Source of the DNA: Streptomyces sp. CB01580
GTDB lineage: Bacteria > Actinomycetota > Actinomycetes > Streptomycetales > Streptomycetaceae
DNA length: 64,000 bases
NCBI RefSeq assembly: GCF_001905795.1
Contig: NZ_LIXJ01000004.1
Coordinates: 248,001 to 312,000, forward strand
Reading direction: 5' to 3'
Shown: positions 9,052 through 16,835 of the stretch, piece after piece
Position numbering within the stretch: position 1 is the stretch's first letter
How the letters are laid out: each line of letters opens with the position of its first letter
The notes under the pieces: model-generated
Told to the model about the DNA's origin: nothing
Seen by the model: the letters and a program-made list of their open reading frames with translations, nothing else
Database searches by the model: none
Position numbers and translations under genes: made by a program

Positions 9052-9432
9052 ATGTCGGACGACCGGCCCACCGACGCCCATCTGTGCGGACAGTTGTACG
9101 CCGCCCTGGAGGTGCTCCAGCGACTGGGCGACATCGACTTCCGTGCGCTGGGCCGCGAGAACACCAGGCTCAGGGCCTCGAAGAGGCCCCGCACGGAGAT
9201 GACCACGCCGCTGCACACGGTCGGCAAGTCGCTGCACTGGGCCCGGATGCGGGGCAAGGGCGCCGCGGCCGGCGCCGTCTTCCGGACGGTCCCGGACCTG
9301 ATGCCCTCCACCAAGGATCTGCCGGGCGCCCTGAACCCGGACCAGCAGCAGGAGTTCCTCCGCGGCCGGGAGGCGGGGCTCGAAGCCATCCGGAAGATCA
9401 CGGGCGCCGCCGGAGCAGCCGTCGTCCCGTGA
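9052..9432 (+). CDS. Stand-alone protein resembling the C-terminal part of type I-C Cas8c/Csd1
   Basis: 126 aa from ATG 9052 with GGGGAGAG just upstream. Its order of motifs follows the last third of Csd1: DAHLCGQLYAALEVLQ (Csd1: Y-x-L-G-R-L-F-A-V-L-E-x-x-Q), an Arg-rich linker where Csd1 has the YYGAAS segment, TPLHTVGKSLHWARMRGKGAAAG (LLRL-AQHHL-KL), and LPGALNPDQQQEFLRGREAG (LSLEDQGRFALGYYHQ). In type I-C Cascade this region is also made separately as Cas11c, the small helical subunit. No cas1/cas2/cas5/cas7, Csd1 N-terminus or CRISPR array lies in this window. Similarity is by eye. It could instead be an unrelated actinobacterial helical protein. Confidence 0.55.
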   Translation: MSDDRPTDAHLCGQLYAALEVLQRLGDIDFRALGRENTRLRASKRPRTEMTTPLHTVGKSLHWARMRGKGAAAGAVFRTVPDLMPSTKDLPGALNPDQQQEFLRGREAGLEAIRKITGAAGAAVVP

Positions 9433-9533
9433 ACGGCGACCGGGCCGCGCCGGGCCACCGAGCCATCCGATCACCGAGCCGCACCGCCCCTTCGGACACC
9501 GGGCCGCACCGGCCCTCCCGGCCGCCCGGCCCT

Positions 9534-11219
9534 TCACAGGTGCGTCGGCTCGAACATGCTCAGCCGGGCGGGCAGCACGACCACCGAAGGGCCCGGCTCC
9601 GCGAGGGACTTCGCCAGGTCGGCGGCCAGCGTCTCGGGGTTCGTACGGATCGCCGGGACGCCGAAGGACTCGGCGAGGGCGACGAAGTCCGGGCGGGAGA
9701 GTTCGGTCGCCGCGGCCTCGCCGAAGGCGTCCGTCATGTACTCGCGCAGGATGCCGTAGCCGCCGTCGTCGACGATCAGCCAGGTGACCGGGAGGTCGTG
9801 CTGGCGGGCCGTGGCCAGTTCCGCGATCGAGTACATCGCACCGCCGTCGCCGGACACCGCCAGGACCGGCTTGGTGGGGTCGGCGACCGCCGCGCCGAGG
9901 GCGGCCGGGAATCCGTAGCCGAGACCGCCCGCGCCCTGCGCCGAGTGCATCGTGTTCGGGTGGCGGGCATCGAACGCCGACCACGCCCAGTAGGCGAGGA
10001 TCGTCATGTCCCAGAAACTGGGGGACGTGTCGGGCAGGGCCTGCCGGACGGCGGCCAGGAGCCGCTGTTCCAGGGCGAGTTCCTGTCCGGCGAGCCGGTC
10101 CCGTACCGCTTCGAGCACCGTGCGGACGCGGTCCGCAGCCGACGGGTCCTCGCGGCGGTCGACCGACTCCAGCAGGTCGGACAGGGCCTCGCGGGCATCC
10201 GCGTGGATACCGAGCGCGGGATGGTTGGCCTCCAGTTTCCCGGCGTCGGCCTCGATCTGGATCACCCGGCCGCGCGGGCCGAACGTGTGGTAGTTCGACG
10301 AGAGTTCACCGAGCCCGGAGCCGACGACCAGCAGCACGTCGGCGGATTCCAGGAAGTCGGTCGTGTGCCGGTCCTCCAGCCAGGACTGGAGGGAAAGCGG
10401 GTGCTCCCAGGGGAAGGCGCCCTTGCCGCCGAAGGTGGTGACGACGGGCGCGTCGAGCCGTTCCGCCAGCGCGAGCAGCTTGCCGGAGGCGTCCGAGCGC
10501 ACGACTCCGCCGCCCGCGACGACCGCCGGACGTTCGGCCTTCGACAGCAACTCTGCTGCCACGGCTATCAGTTCGGGGCGGGCGTGCGGCGTACGCGGAG
10601 TGGCGTCCATCGCCGTGACGACGGGCAGGGCGGTCTCGGCGAGGAGCACGTCCTGCGGGATCTCCACCCAGACCGGCCCGTGCGGGGCGGTCAGCGCGGA
10701 CTCCCAGGCCGCTGCGATCGCCGACGGGATCTGCGAGGCCGTACGCGCGATGTGGACCGACTTCACGATGTCACGGAACGACGCCTGCTGGTCCCGCAGT
10801 TCGTGAAGATAGCCATGACGCCCGCCGCCCAGGCCCGCGACCGGGACCTGGGCGGAGATCGCCAGCACGGGCGCGGAGGCCGCCGCCGCCTCCTGGAGCG
10901 CGGCCAGCGAGGTGAGGGCCCCCGGCCCGGTGGAGAGCAGCAGGGGCGCCGCCTCGCCGGTGATCCGGCCGTACGCGTCGGCGGCGAAGCCCGCGTTGTT
11001 CTCGACGCGCAGCCCGACGTACGTCAGGGACGAGCGGCGCAGCGCGTCGAACAGGCCCAGCGCATGCTGTCCGGGCAGGCCGAAAACGGTGGTGGCACCG
11101 AGACCCTGGAGGGTCTCGACGACGAGGTCGCCCCCGTTGCGCCCGGGCGGAGGGGCCAGGGCGGCCGCGATCTGCTCGGGGCCGAGCCGCGGCCGCTCGT
11201 CGTGGTGGTCGTGGCTCAC
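9534..11219 (-). CDS. Thiamine-diphosphate-dependent enzyme, acetolactate-synthase-like
   Basis: 561 aa from GTG 11219, whose GTGA overlaps the stop of the ureohydrolase gene, so the two are translationally coupled. Domains in order: PYR domain with catalytic Glu ([19 protein letters not shown]), central domain, PP domain with [33 protein letters not shown]. The Asn-Asn that usually closes the ThDP motif is replaced by Asp-Asp/Gly-Gly. Biosynthetic acetolactate synthases need a regulatory subunit; none is here, so a catabolic or specialised 2-oxo-acid decarboxylase/ligase is more likely. Pairing with a ureohydrolase points to guanidino-compound metabolism. Confidence 0.85.
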   Translation of the reverse strand: MSHDHHDERPRLGPEQIAAALAPPPGRNGGDLVVETLQGLGATTVFGLPGQHALGLFDALRRSSLTYVGLRVENNAGFAADAYGRITGEAAPLLLSTGPGALTSLAALQEAAAASAPVLAISAQVPVAGLGGGRHGYLHELRDQQASFRDIVKSVHIARTASQIPSAIAAAWESALTAPHGPVWVEIPQDVLLAETALPVVTAMDATPRTPHARPELIAVAAELLSKAERPAVVAGGGVVRSDASGKLLALAERLDAPVVTTFGGKGAFPWEHPLSLQSWLEDRHTTDFLESADVLLVVGSGLGELSSNYHTFGPRGRVIQIEADAGKLEANHPALGIHADAREALSDLLESVDRREDPSAADRVRTVLEAVRDRLAGQELALEQRLLAAVRQALPDTSPSFWDMTILAYWAWSAFDARHPNTMHSAQGAGGLGYGFPAALGAAVADPTKPVLAVSGDGGAMYSIAELATARQHDLPVTWLIVDDGGYGILREYMTDAFGEAAATELSRPDFVALAESFGVPAIRTNPETLAADLAKSLAEPGPSVVVLPARLSMFEPTHL

Positions 11220-12184
11220 TTCACGCGGGCTTCCGCGATCTGGCGGGACATGACCGTGGTCAGTTCGTACGCCGTGTGGGAGGCGGCGACGGACGTGATC
11301 TCGGCGTGGTCGTACGCGGGGGCGACTTCGACCAGGTCGGCGGAGACCAGGTTGCAGGAGGCCAGTCCCCGGACGATTTCGAGGAGTTCGCGCGAGGTGA
11401 GGCCACCGGCCTCGGGGGTGCCGGTGCCGGGGGCGTGCGCCGGGTCCAGTACGTCGATGTCGATGGAGATGTACAGCGGCCGGTCGCCGATGCGTTGACG
11501 GAGCTGGTCGGTGACCTCGTCGACGCCCCTCCGCATCACATCGGCGGAGGTCACGATGCCGAAGCCCATCTTCGCGTCGTCGTCCAGGTCCTGCTTGCCG
11601 TAGAGCGGGCCGCGCGTGCCGACGTGGGACAGCGCGGAGGTGTCGAGGATGCCCTCCTCGACGGCCCGGCGGAACGGGGTGCCGTGGGTGTACTCGGCGC
11701 CGAAGTAGGTGTCCCACGTGTCGAGGTGGGCATCGAAGTGCAGCAGCGCGACCGGGCCGTGCTTCTTCGCGACGGAACGCAGCAGCGGCAGCGCGATGGT
11801 GTGGTCGCCGCCGAGCGTCATCAGCCGGGCGCCGGTGGAGAGGAGGTCGTCGGCGGCGGACTCGATCGTCTCGACGGCCTCGTTGATGTCGAACGGGTTC
11901 ACGGCGATGTCACCGGCGTCGGCGACCTGCGCGAGCGCGAACGGCGAGGCGTCCTGCGCCGGGTTGTACGGGCGCAGGAGGCGCGACGCCTCACGGATCG
12001 CGTTGCCGCCGAAGCGGGCACCCGGGCGGTAGGAGACCCCCGTGTCGAAGGGCACGCCGACGACGGCGACATCGGCGGCGCGGACCTCGTCGAGGCGGGG
12101 CAGCCGGGCGAACGTCGCGGGGCCGGCGTATCGGGGGACGCGGGAGGAGTCGACGGGACCGCGCGGCGTTTCGTTGCTGCTCAT
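11216..12184 (-). CDS. Ureohydrolase (agmatinase / guanidinobutyrase type)
   Basis: 322 aa from ATG 12184. The binuclear Mn ligands are all present: [25 protein letters not shown], and [25 protein letters not shown]. Members hydrolyse guanidino groups to an amine plus urea. The GTPEAGG substrate loop resembles agmatinase/guanidinobutyrase, not arginase. Heads a two-gene operon with the ThDP enzyme and is divergent from a PucR-type regulator, which likely controls it. Confidence 0.9.
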   Translation of the reverse strand: MSSNETPRGPVDSSRVPRYAGPATFARLPRLDEVRAADVAVVGVPFDTGVSYRPGARFGGNAIREASRLLRPYNPAQDASPFALAQVADAGDIAVNPFDINEAVETIESAADDLLSTGARLMTLGGDHTIALPLLRSVAKKHGPVALLHFDAHLDTWDTYFGAEYTHGTPFRRAVEEGILDTSALSHVGTRGPLYGKQDLDDDAKMGFGIVTSADVMRRGVDEVTDQLRQRIGDRPLYISIDIDVLDPAHAPGTGTPEAGGLTSRELLEIVRGLASCNLVSADLVEVAPAYDHAEITSVAASHTAYELTTVMSRQIAEARVK

Positions 12185-12274
12185 GGCGGGGGCCTCTCTG
12201 TGGCTCGGGTCTCGTATCTCGGGTCTCGTGTTCGCACTCGCTGCCCGGTGGCGGGGCGGGTGGCGGCACACGGC

Positions 12275-12460
12275 GTACGCGGTGGCGCGCCCCGTCATGC
12301 GTCACCGCGTACGCCCTGTCCGCCGAGGGCGGGCGTACGCGCTGGTGCCGCCTCCGGGCAGACGTCGCCGGTCGCACCACCGGTACGCGGTCGTGCGTGC
12401 AGTACGCAGGCGTGCGTGCGAACGACGGTAGGTGGTCCGCGCGCTGCGGTGAAGTGTACG
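12275..12460. promoter_or_regulatory. Divergent promoter region with five GTACGC boxes
   Basis: The 300-bp gap between the ureohydrolase and PucR genes has GTACGC at 12275, 12309, 12335, 12383 and 12402 and GTACGT at 12456. The hexamer is common in Streptomyces coding DNA, but its density in this gap suggests repeated operators for the adjacent PucR protein. No small gene seen. Confidence 0.35.
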
Positions 12461-12484
12461 TTTTATCCTTCCTCACCGTATTCG

Positions 12485-13990
12485 ATGGATGGTTCGTCCA
12501 TGTCGCAGGCCATGCCGCAGACCATGTCGCAGACCCCGGCCGGGGCCACTGCGCCGCCCACTCCCCCGATTCCGCTCACGGAGCTGCTGGCCCGTACGGA
12601 ACTCGGGCTGCGCCGGATCGCGGGGCCGGCCGAGGCGGAGCTGTTGTGGGTGCACACCTCGGAGATGGCCGATCCGTACCCGTATCTGCTCGGCGGCGAG
12701 CTGCTGCTGAGCGCCGGGGTGCTGCTCAAGGACCCGGACGCGTACGTGTCCCGGCTGGTGGAGGCGGGAGCGGCGGCGCTGGGATTCGGGGTGACGCCGG
12801 TGTTCGACACGGTTCCGGGGGCGCTGATCGAGGCGTGCGACCGGCACGGGCTGCCGCTGGTGGAGGTGCCGCCCCGGACCCGGTTCACTGCGATCGCGCG
12901 GGCGGTGTGGCGGCTGATGGCCGAGGCCCGGCACCGTGAACTGCGCCGGGTGACCCGTGCCCAGCAGGCGCTGGCCTCGGCGGCGGCCCGCCCGGACCCG
13001 GTTCCGGCGGTACTGCATCAGCTGGCGGCGCAGCTGGAGGGCCGGGCGGTGCTGCTCTCCGCGGACGGCGAGGAGCTGCACGCGGCGGGCCGCCCGCCGG
13101 CCCCCGACGTCGGCGCGGCCCTGACCCGGCTCACCCGGGTGGTGTCCACCACCACGCGCCCCGCGCCCGCGTCCGCCACCGACACCGTGCGCGGGTCGCA
13201 CCTGTCCGCGTACGCGCTGGGCGGAGGCCAGGGCCTGGTCCTGGCGCTGGCGCTGGCGACGGAGCGGCGCGCGGCGGGAGATCACACCGTGGCCGGGGTC
13301 GCGGTCGTGCTGTTGTCATTGCTGGCCGCCCCGCACCAGGGCGCCGACGCGGCGGGCCGGTCCGCCGCCCTGGTGCGGCTGCTGCTGGGCGCGGCTCCGA
13401 AGGACGTGGCACCACTTCTCGGCGGCGCCGAGGAGTGGACGGTGGTGCACGCCCGCCGCGCCGACGACGGTCCCGTCGACCCGCTCGCGGCGGGAGCGCT
13501 GGGCGCCGCGCTCGGCTCGGCCCTGGTCGACGCGGGCCGGGGCCGCGACGTCGTGCGGGTGCTGGTCCCCGGCGACGAGCGGATCGTTCCGCAGCCGGGC
13601 TGGACGCTCGGCGCCTCCGCCCCCGCCGCGATCACCGCTCTCGAAACCGCCGACGGCCAGGCGTCCCGCGCCCTGGGCCGTGCGGCGGCGACCCGCGCCC
13701 CGCTGGCCCGTCACCGCGCCGACACCGGTTCCGGCCTGGCCGCACTGGTCCCGCCGGACCGGGCCGAGGCACACGCCCGCGCGCTCCTCGCCCCGCTCAC
13801 CGAACCACTGGCCGAGACCCTGCGCTGCTGGCTGAGCCTGCACGGCAGCTGGGACCGCACCGCGACGGCCCTCCGGGTCCACCGCAACACCGTCCGCCAG
13901 CGCATCGCCCGTTGCGCGGCGCTGCTGGACGCGGACCTGGACGACATGGACGTACGGACGGAGCTGTGGTTCGCCCTGAGGACGCGCTGA
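12485..13990 (+). CDS. PucR-family transcriptional regulator
   Basis: 501 aa from ATG 12485 (a second ATG at 12500 is possible; no SD is evident, so the message may be nearly leaderless). The N-terminal PucR domain spans about residues 30-150 (ELLWVHTSEMADPYPYLLGGELLLSAG). The C-terminal HTH_30 is clear: LRCWLSLHGSWDRTATALRVHRNTVRQRIARCAALL. PucR proteins control purine, GABA and polyamine use and often sense a nitrogenous ligand. The repeated start (QAMPQTMSQT) is low complexity. Divergent position suggests activation of the guanidino operon. Confidence 0.9.
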   Translation: MDGSSMSQAMPQTMSQTPAGATAPPTPPIPLTELLARTELGLRRIAGPAEAELLWVHTSEMADPYPYLLGGELLLSAGVLLKDPDAYVSRLVEAGAAALGFGVTPVFDTVPGALIEACDRHGLPLVEVPPRTRFTAIARAVWRLMAEARHRELRRVTRAQQALASAAARPDPVPAVLHQLAAQLEGRAVLLSADGEELHAAGRPPAPDVGAALTRLTRVVSTTTRPAPASATDTVRGSHLSAYALGGGQGLVLALALATERRAAGDHTVAGVAVVLLSLLAAPHQGADAAGRSAALVRLLLGAAPKDVAPLLGGAEEWTVVHARRADDGPVDPLAAGALGAALGSALVDAGRGRDVVRVLVPGDERIVPQPGWTLGASAPAAITALETADGQASRALGRAAATRAPLARHRADTGSGLAALVPPDRAEAHARALLAPLTEPLAETLRCWLSLHGSWDRTATALRVHRNTVRQRIARCAALLDADLDDMDVRTELWFALRTR

Positions 13991-14020
13991 ACGGCCGCGC
14001 ACGGGAACCCGTACGAGCGC

Positions 14021-14097
14021 GGGCCCCGTGGACCCCGTACGCGAGCGGGCCCCGTGCACACCGTACGCGACGGGCCCCGTGGACCCCGTACACGAAC
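14021..14097. repeat. Three tandem imperfect 25-26 bp repeats
   Basis: Units at 14021-14046, 14047-14071 and 14072-14097 share GGGCCCCGTG followed by ACCCCGTACGCGA-like sequence. GGGCCC within each is self-complementary. They fill the gap between the convergent PucR and LanC genes. Confidence 0.7.
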
Positions 14098-14108
14098 CGC
14101 CCGTTCCG

Positions 14109-15470
14109 TCACCGCAGGCCGAGGCAGGGCAACCAGTCGCGCGGGGCACCGTGGACGACGGTGAGCAGGGCGCTCAGGGCTCCCGGGACACCGACGAGCA
14201 AGGAGGTCCGTGATGCGCCAGAGGTCCGGGGTTCACCGGAGGTTGAGGCGGGCACGGGGGCGGAAGCGACCACAGAGGTCGGGGCGGGCGAGGCGAAGGC
14301 GGCGGGAAGCCGCCGCACCAGGTACTCCGCCATCCGGGAGCCCAGAGCGGCGGCGGCCGGGAGGCGGGCGTGCCGGTGGAACGCGTCGGCCACCACGAGC
14401 ACGCCCGCCGCGCCGTGGCACAGCCAGAGCCGGTCGGCCAGGGGGGCGCCGCCGAGGTGGACGTCCTCGTTGTACCGTTCTGCGAGGGTGGTGAACGCGT
14501 CCGCCGCCCAGTCGGCCAGGCTTCGGTCGCCCAGGGCGTCCGCCGCGTCCCAGAGGGCCCAGGTGACGCCGGGATTGCCGCAGCACCACGCCTGACGGGC
14601 CCGGACACCCGCGGGCGGCGGGCCGTCGAGTCCGGCGCCGTCCCAGCTCCGGACGGACCGGGCGTCGTCGAACGACTGCCGCACCAGCCAACGAGTGGCG
14701 CCGCGCAGGGCGTCCAGCAGCTCCGGCCACGGGCCCACGTGACGGACGGCGGCGGCGAGCGCGGTGACGAGCCCGGCGACACCGTGGCCCATCCCCGTGT
14801 TGACCCGGCCCTGCAACCAGCCCAGGCGCGGATGGCCGGAGTACTGCCCGACACGCAGCCGGTACAGGTCGCCGCTGTCGCACAGCTCCGTCAAGTGTGC
14901 GGTGAACGGCATGAGTTGGCTGCGTTTCGGCTGCGGTGTGCCGACGCACAACGCCAGCAGGGTGCCGGACGGTCCGCCGACGAGGTCGTAGTCGGGCAGC
15001 CCGACGTCCACGGTCCGCCATGGGCGTCTCCATGCCTGGTCCAGCAGGTGGTCGCGGAGTCTGTCGGCGGCCCGGTGCAGGGACGGGTGGATACGGGCGC
15101 CGAGCCTCAGCCCGACCAGCGTCCCGGCCAGCCCTCCGTCGTACAGGCCGCAATGACCGGGCCCGTGACCGATGGACCGCGCCCACGCCTCCACCGCGCG
15201 CTCGGCACTCGCCCCCGCCGCACGGCCGGCGCCCAGCCCCGCCGCACAGTCGGCGCCCGTCCCGGCGCCCGGCCCCGCCGGACCGCGCGTCTGCGCCACG
15301 AGGCGGGCCAGTACGGGAATGCCGGGATCGGGGGTCGCGCGCCCGGCCCCGGAGAAGTCGTCGAGAAGTCGGACGGCGATGTCGAGTACGACGCTGTCGA
15401 GCGGGGCGATGTCGGATACGGCGGTGTCGGACGCCGCACGGTGCTGCGGGGCCTGGCTGCCTGGGTGCAT
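14109..15470 (-). CDS. LanC-like lanthionine cyclase, orphan
   Basis: 453 aa from ATG 15470, preceded by GAGGAG six bases upstream. The zinc-site motifs of LanC are present in order: MGHGVAG (about residue 225), WCCGNPG (about 293) and LCHGAAG (about 350), in an (alpha/alpha)6 barrel pattern. LanC adds Cys thiols to dehydrated Ser/Thr in class I lanthipeptides. No LanB dehydratase, transporter or convincing precursor is nearby, so this is either an orphan acting in trans or a LanC-like protein with another thiol-transfer role. The N-terminus has a Gly/Ala low-complexity segment and the C-terminus a Ser/Pro linker. Confidence 0.82.
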   Translation of the reverse strand: MHPGSQAPQHRAASDTAVSDIAPLDSVVLDIAVRLLDDFSGAGRATPDPGIPVLARLVAQTRGPAGPGAGTGADCAAGLGAGRAAGASAERAVEAWARSIGHGPGHCGLYDGGLAGTLVGLRLGARIHPSLHRAADRLRDHLLDQAWRRPWRTVDVGLPDYDLVGGPSGTLLALCVGTPQPKRSQLMPFTAHLTELCDSGDLYRLRVGQYSGHPRLGWLQGRVNTGMGHGVAGLVTALAAAVRHVGPWPELLDALRGATRWLVRQSFDDARSVRSWDGAGLDGPPPAGVRARQAWCCGNPGVTWALWDAADALGDRSLADWAADAFTTLAERYNEDVHLGGAPLADRLWLCHGAAGVLVVADAFHRHARLPAAAALGSRMAEYLVRRLPAAFASPAPTSVVASAPVPASTSGEPRTSGASRTSLLVGVPGALSALLTVVHGAPRDWLPCLGLR

Positions 15471-15930
15471 CGGAACTCCTCGTCGAGGAGCCACCCGGAA
15501 CGGGTCGGGTCCGGTGACTCCGTTCAACCCAACAGTGGACAGCTGATGTCCGGATGCTGATGTCCGGATGCGGAGCCGTCGGCGCAGGACTCCGTGTCTC
15601 ATGGATCGGTCACGGCAGGGCGACGTTGTCGTCCAGCCAGTTTCCCGCTTCGGTACCGACTGAAAGAGATATTGCAATTATTCGTATTTTGGACGGTTGT
15701 GCGCGAGGCGCAACTCACAAGCAGCACACAGCCGTTCACGCCGCCGGCCCTGGCGACGCTCCCGCGCTTCCCCGTGGCCGAGACGCTCGTCCGCCCGCGT
15801 CCGTCCATGCCCGTCCGCACCTGCCCCCGCCCACGTTTCACGCCGGTGCGCGGCGGAGTGCCACCGTCGCCCAGCGCGCTTCGAGCGCCCTGTATCCGCG
15901 CCTGTCTGCACAGATCACGACCGTGCCACG
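15471..15930. other. Long intergenic region upstream of lanC-like gene
   Basis: 460 bp between divergent genes. A conspicuous A/T-rich patch (15660-15700) lies about 200 bp before the cyclase start and is the likely promoter area. Short frames here lack good SDs and third-position G/C bias, so no precursor peptide can be supported. Confidence 0.5.
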
Positions 15931-15968
15931 CTGCCGGTGATCAGGAACGGAGCCCTGATCACCGGCAG
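15931..15968 (+). promoter_or_regulatory. Perfect 15-bp hairpin in leader of I36 gene
   Basis: CTGCCGGTGATCAGG (15931-15945) is the exact inverse complement of 15954-15968 with an 8-base loop. It ends 38 bases before the ATG of the secreted inhibitor. It lacks a U-run, so it may be an operator, a stabilising 5' stem or an attenuator. Confidence 0.65.
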
Positions 15969-16006
15969 GGGAAGCCCTGGTCACCGTCAGCAGGAAGGCA
16001 TCCACG

Positions 16007-16402
16007 ATGAACCGCTTCACCGCGCTCGCCGTCACCTCCATCGCCATGGCCCTCGGCCTCGCCACCGGCCCCGCCGTCGCCTCGCCCGGCGAGGCCGCCT
16101 CCGCCGGGGCCCCGAGGACGGCCGCCGCGTACAACTGCACCTCCGGGTACTTCTGCATCTACAGCGACTGGAACGGAGGCGGCACGCGCTGTCAGTGGTC
16201 GGACAAGAAGCGTGCGAACACCGCCGACAACTGCTCCTTCATCCAGCGCGGCCAGAACGTCCGCTCCGTGTGGAACTCGACGGGCCATCGCGTGCAGTAC
16301 TACACGGGCACCAACTACAACAACCGCGTCGGTTCCACCCCCTCCGGCAAGGGCGGCAACCTCCAGGGCAACTACCAGATCCGCTCCTTCCAGCCGCAGT
16401 GA
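16007..16402 (+). CDS. Secreted peptidase inhibitor, family I36-like
   Basis: 131 aa with a Sec signal (ALAVTSIAMALGLATGPAVAS). The mature part NCTSGYFCIYSDWNGGGTRCQW...NCSFIQRGQNVRSVWNSTGHRVQYYTGTNYNNRVGSTPSGKGGNL has the crystallin-like beta pattern and paired cysteines of the I36 metalloproteinase-inhibitor family (SMPI of Streptomyces). AGGAAGG precedes the ATG. Acts outside the cell, probably on a metalloprotease. Confidence 0.85.
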   Translation: MNRFTALAVTSIAMALGLATGPAVASPGEAASAGAPRTAAAYNCTSGYFCIYSDWNGGGTRCQWSDKKRANTADNCSFIQRGQNVRSVWNSTGHRVQYYTGTNYNNRVGSTPSGKGGNLQGNYQIRSFQPQ

Positions 16403-16452
16403 CCGGAGGAACGGGAACGCGCGTATGAGACGCACCGCAGAGGTGCGCCGTT

Positions 16453-16487
16453 CGCCCCCTCCCCGGTCACCGACCGGGGAGGGGGCG
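16453..16487 (+). terminator. Terminator after I36 gene
   Basis: Perfect 15-bp stem (16453-16467 with 16473-16487) and 5-base loop CACCG, 50 bases after the stop codon. Confidence 0.85.
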
Positions 16488-16506
16488 AGGGATGGGGAAA
16501 ACAGCA

Positions 16507-16570
16507 CTGCTCGTCGACATCGAACCCGGCGGACTTCAAGGAGTCCGCCGGGTTCGATGTCGACGAGCAG
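16507..16570. repeat. Perfect 29-bp inverted repeat
   Basis: Arms 16507-16535 and 16542-16570 are exact inverse complements around a 6-base loop (TCAAGG). It directly follows the I36 terminator. Much longer than a normal intrinsic terminator; no gene within. The rest of this 433-bp gap (16571-16734) shows no gene. Confidence 0.85.
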
Positions 16571-16734
16571 CCGCGAGAGATCGACGGCTCGGACCGCTCG
16601 CCGTGCGACGGACACCTACGACGCGGTCCGCTCGATCCGCGGGGCCGCCCGGCTCACGGATCCGGGCGCCGACCACCGGCCCCGGACGGGCGGCTCTGGA
16701 CAGCGACAGTGACCGCCGGGTAACTTCTGATTAT

Positions 16735-16750
16735 CTGAGCAAGCGCTTAG
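16735..16750. promoter_or_regulatory. Operator-like dyad before acyl-CoA dehydrogenase
   Basis: CTGAGCAAGCGCTTAG: CTGAGC and GCTTAG are near-inverse halves. It lies 86 bases before the GTG start in a locally A/T-richer stretch, typical of TetR-type control of fatty-acid catabolic genes. Confidence 0.45.
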
Positions 16751-16835
16751 CCAGTCCGGCAGGAGCCCGGCTCACAGCGGACCGAAGCCAACCGCGGCCG
16801 GCCGAACCCGCCCGCAGCTGATCAAGGAGGCACCC

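Noticed and set aside
15599..15841. 80-codon minus-strand frame upstream of lanC-like gene as a lanthipeptide precursor
   Set aside because: Has Cys and Ser/Thr but no SD, no leader motif (FNLD or GG/GA), and poor third-position bias; the A/T-rich part looks like a promoter.
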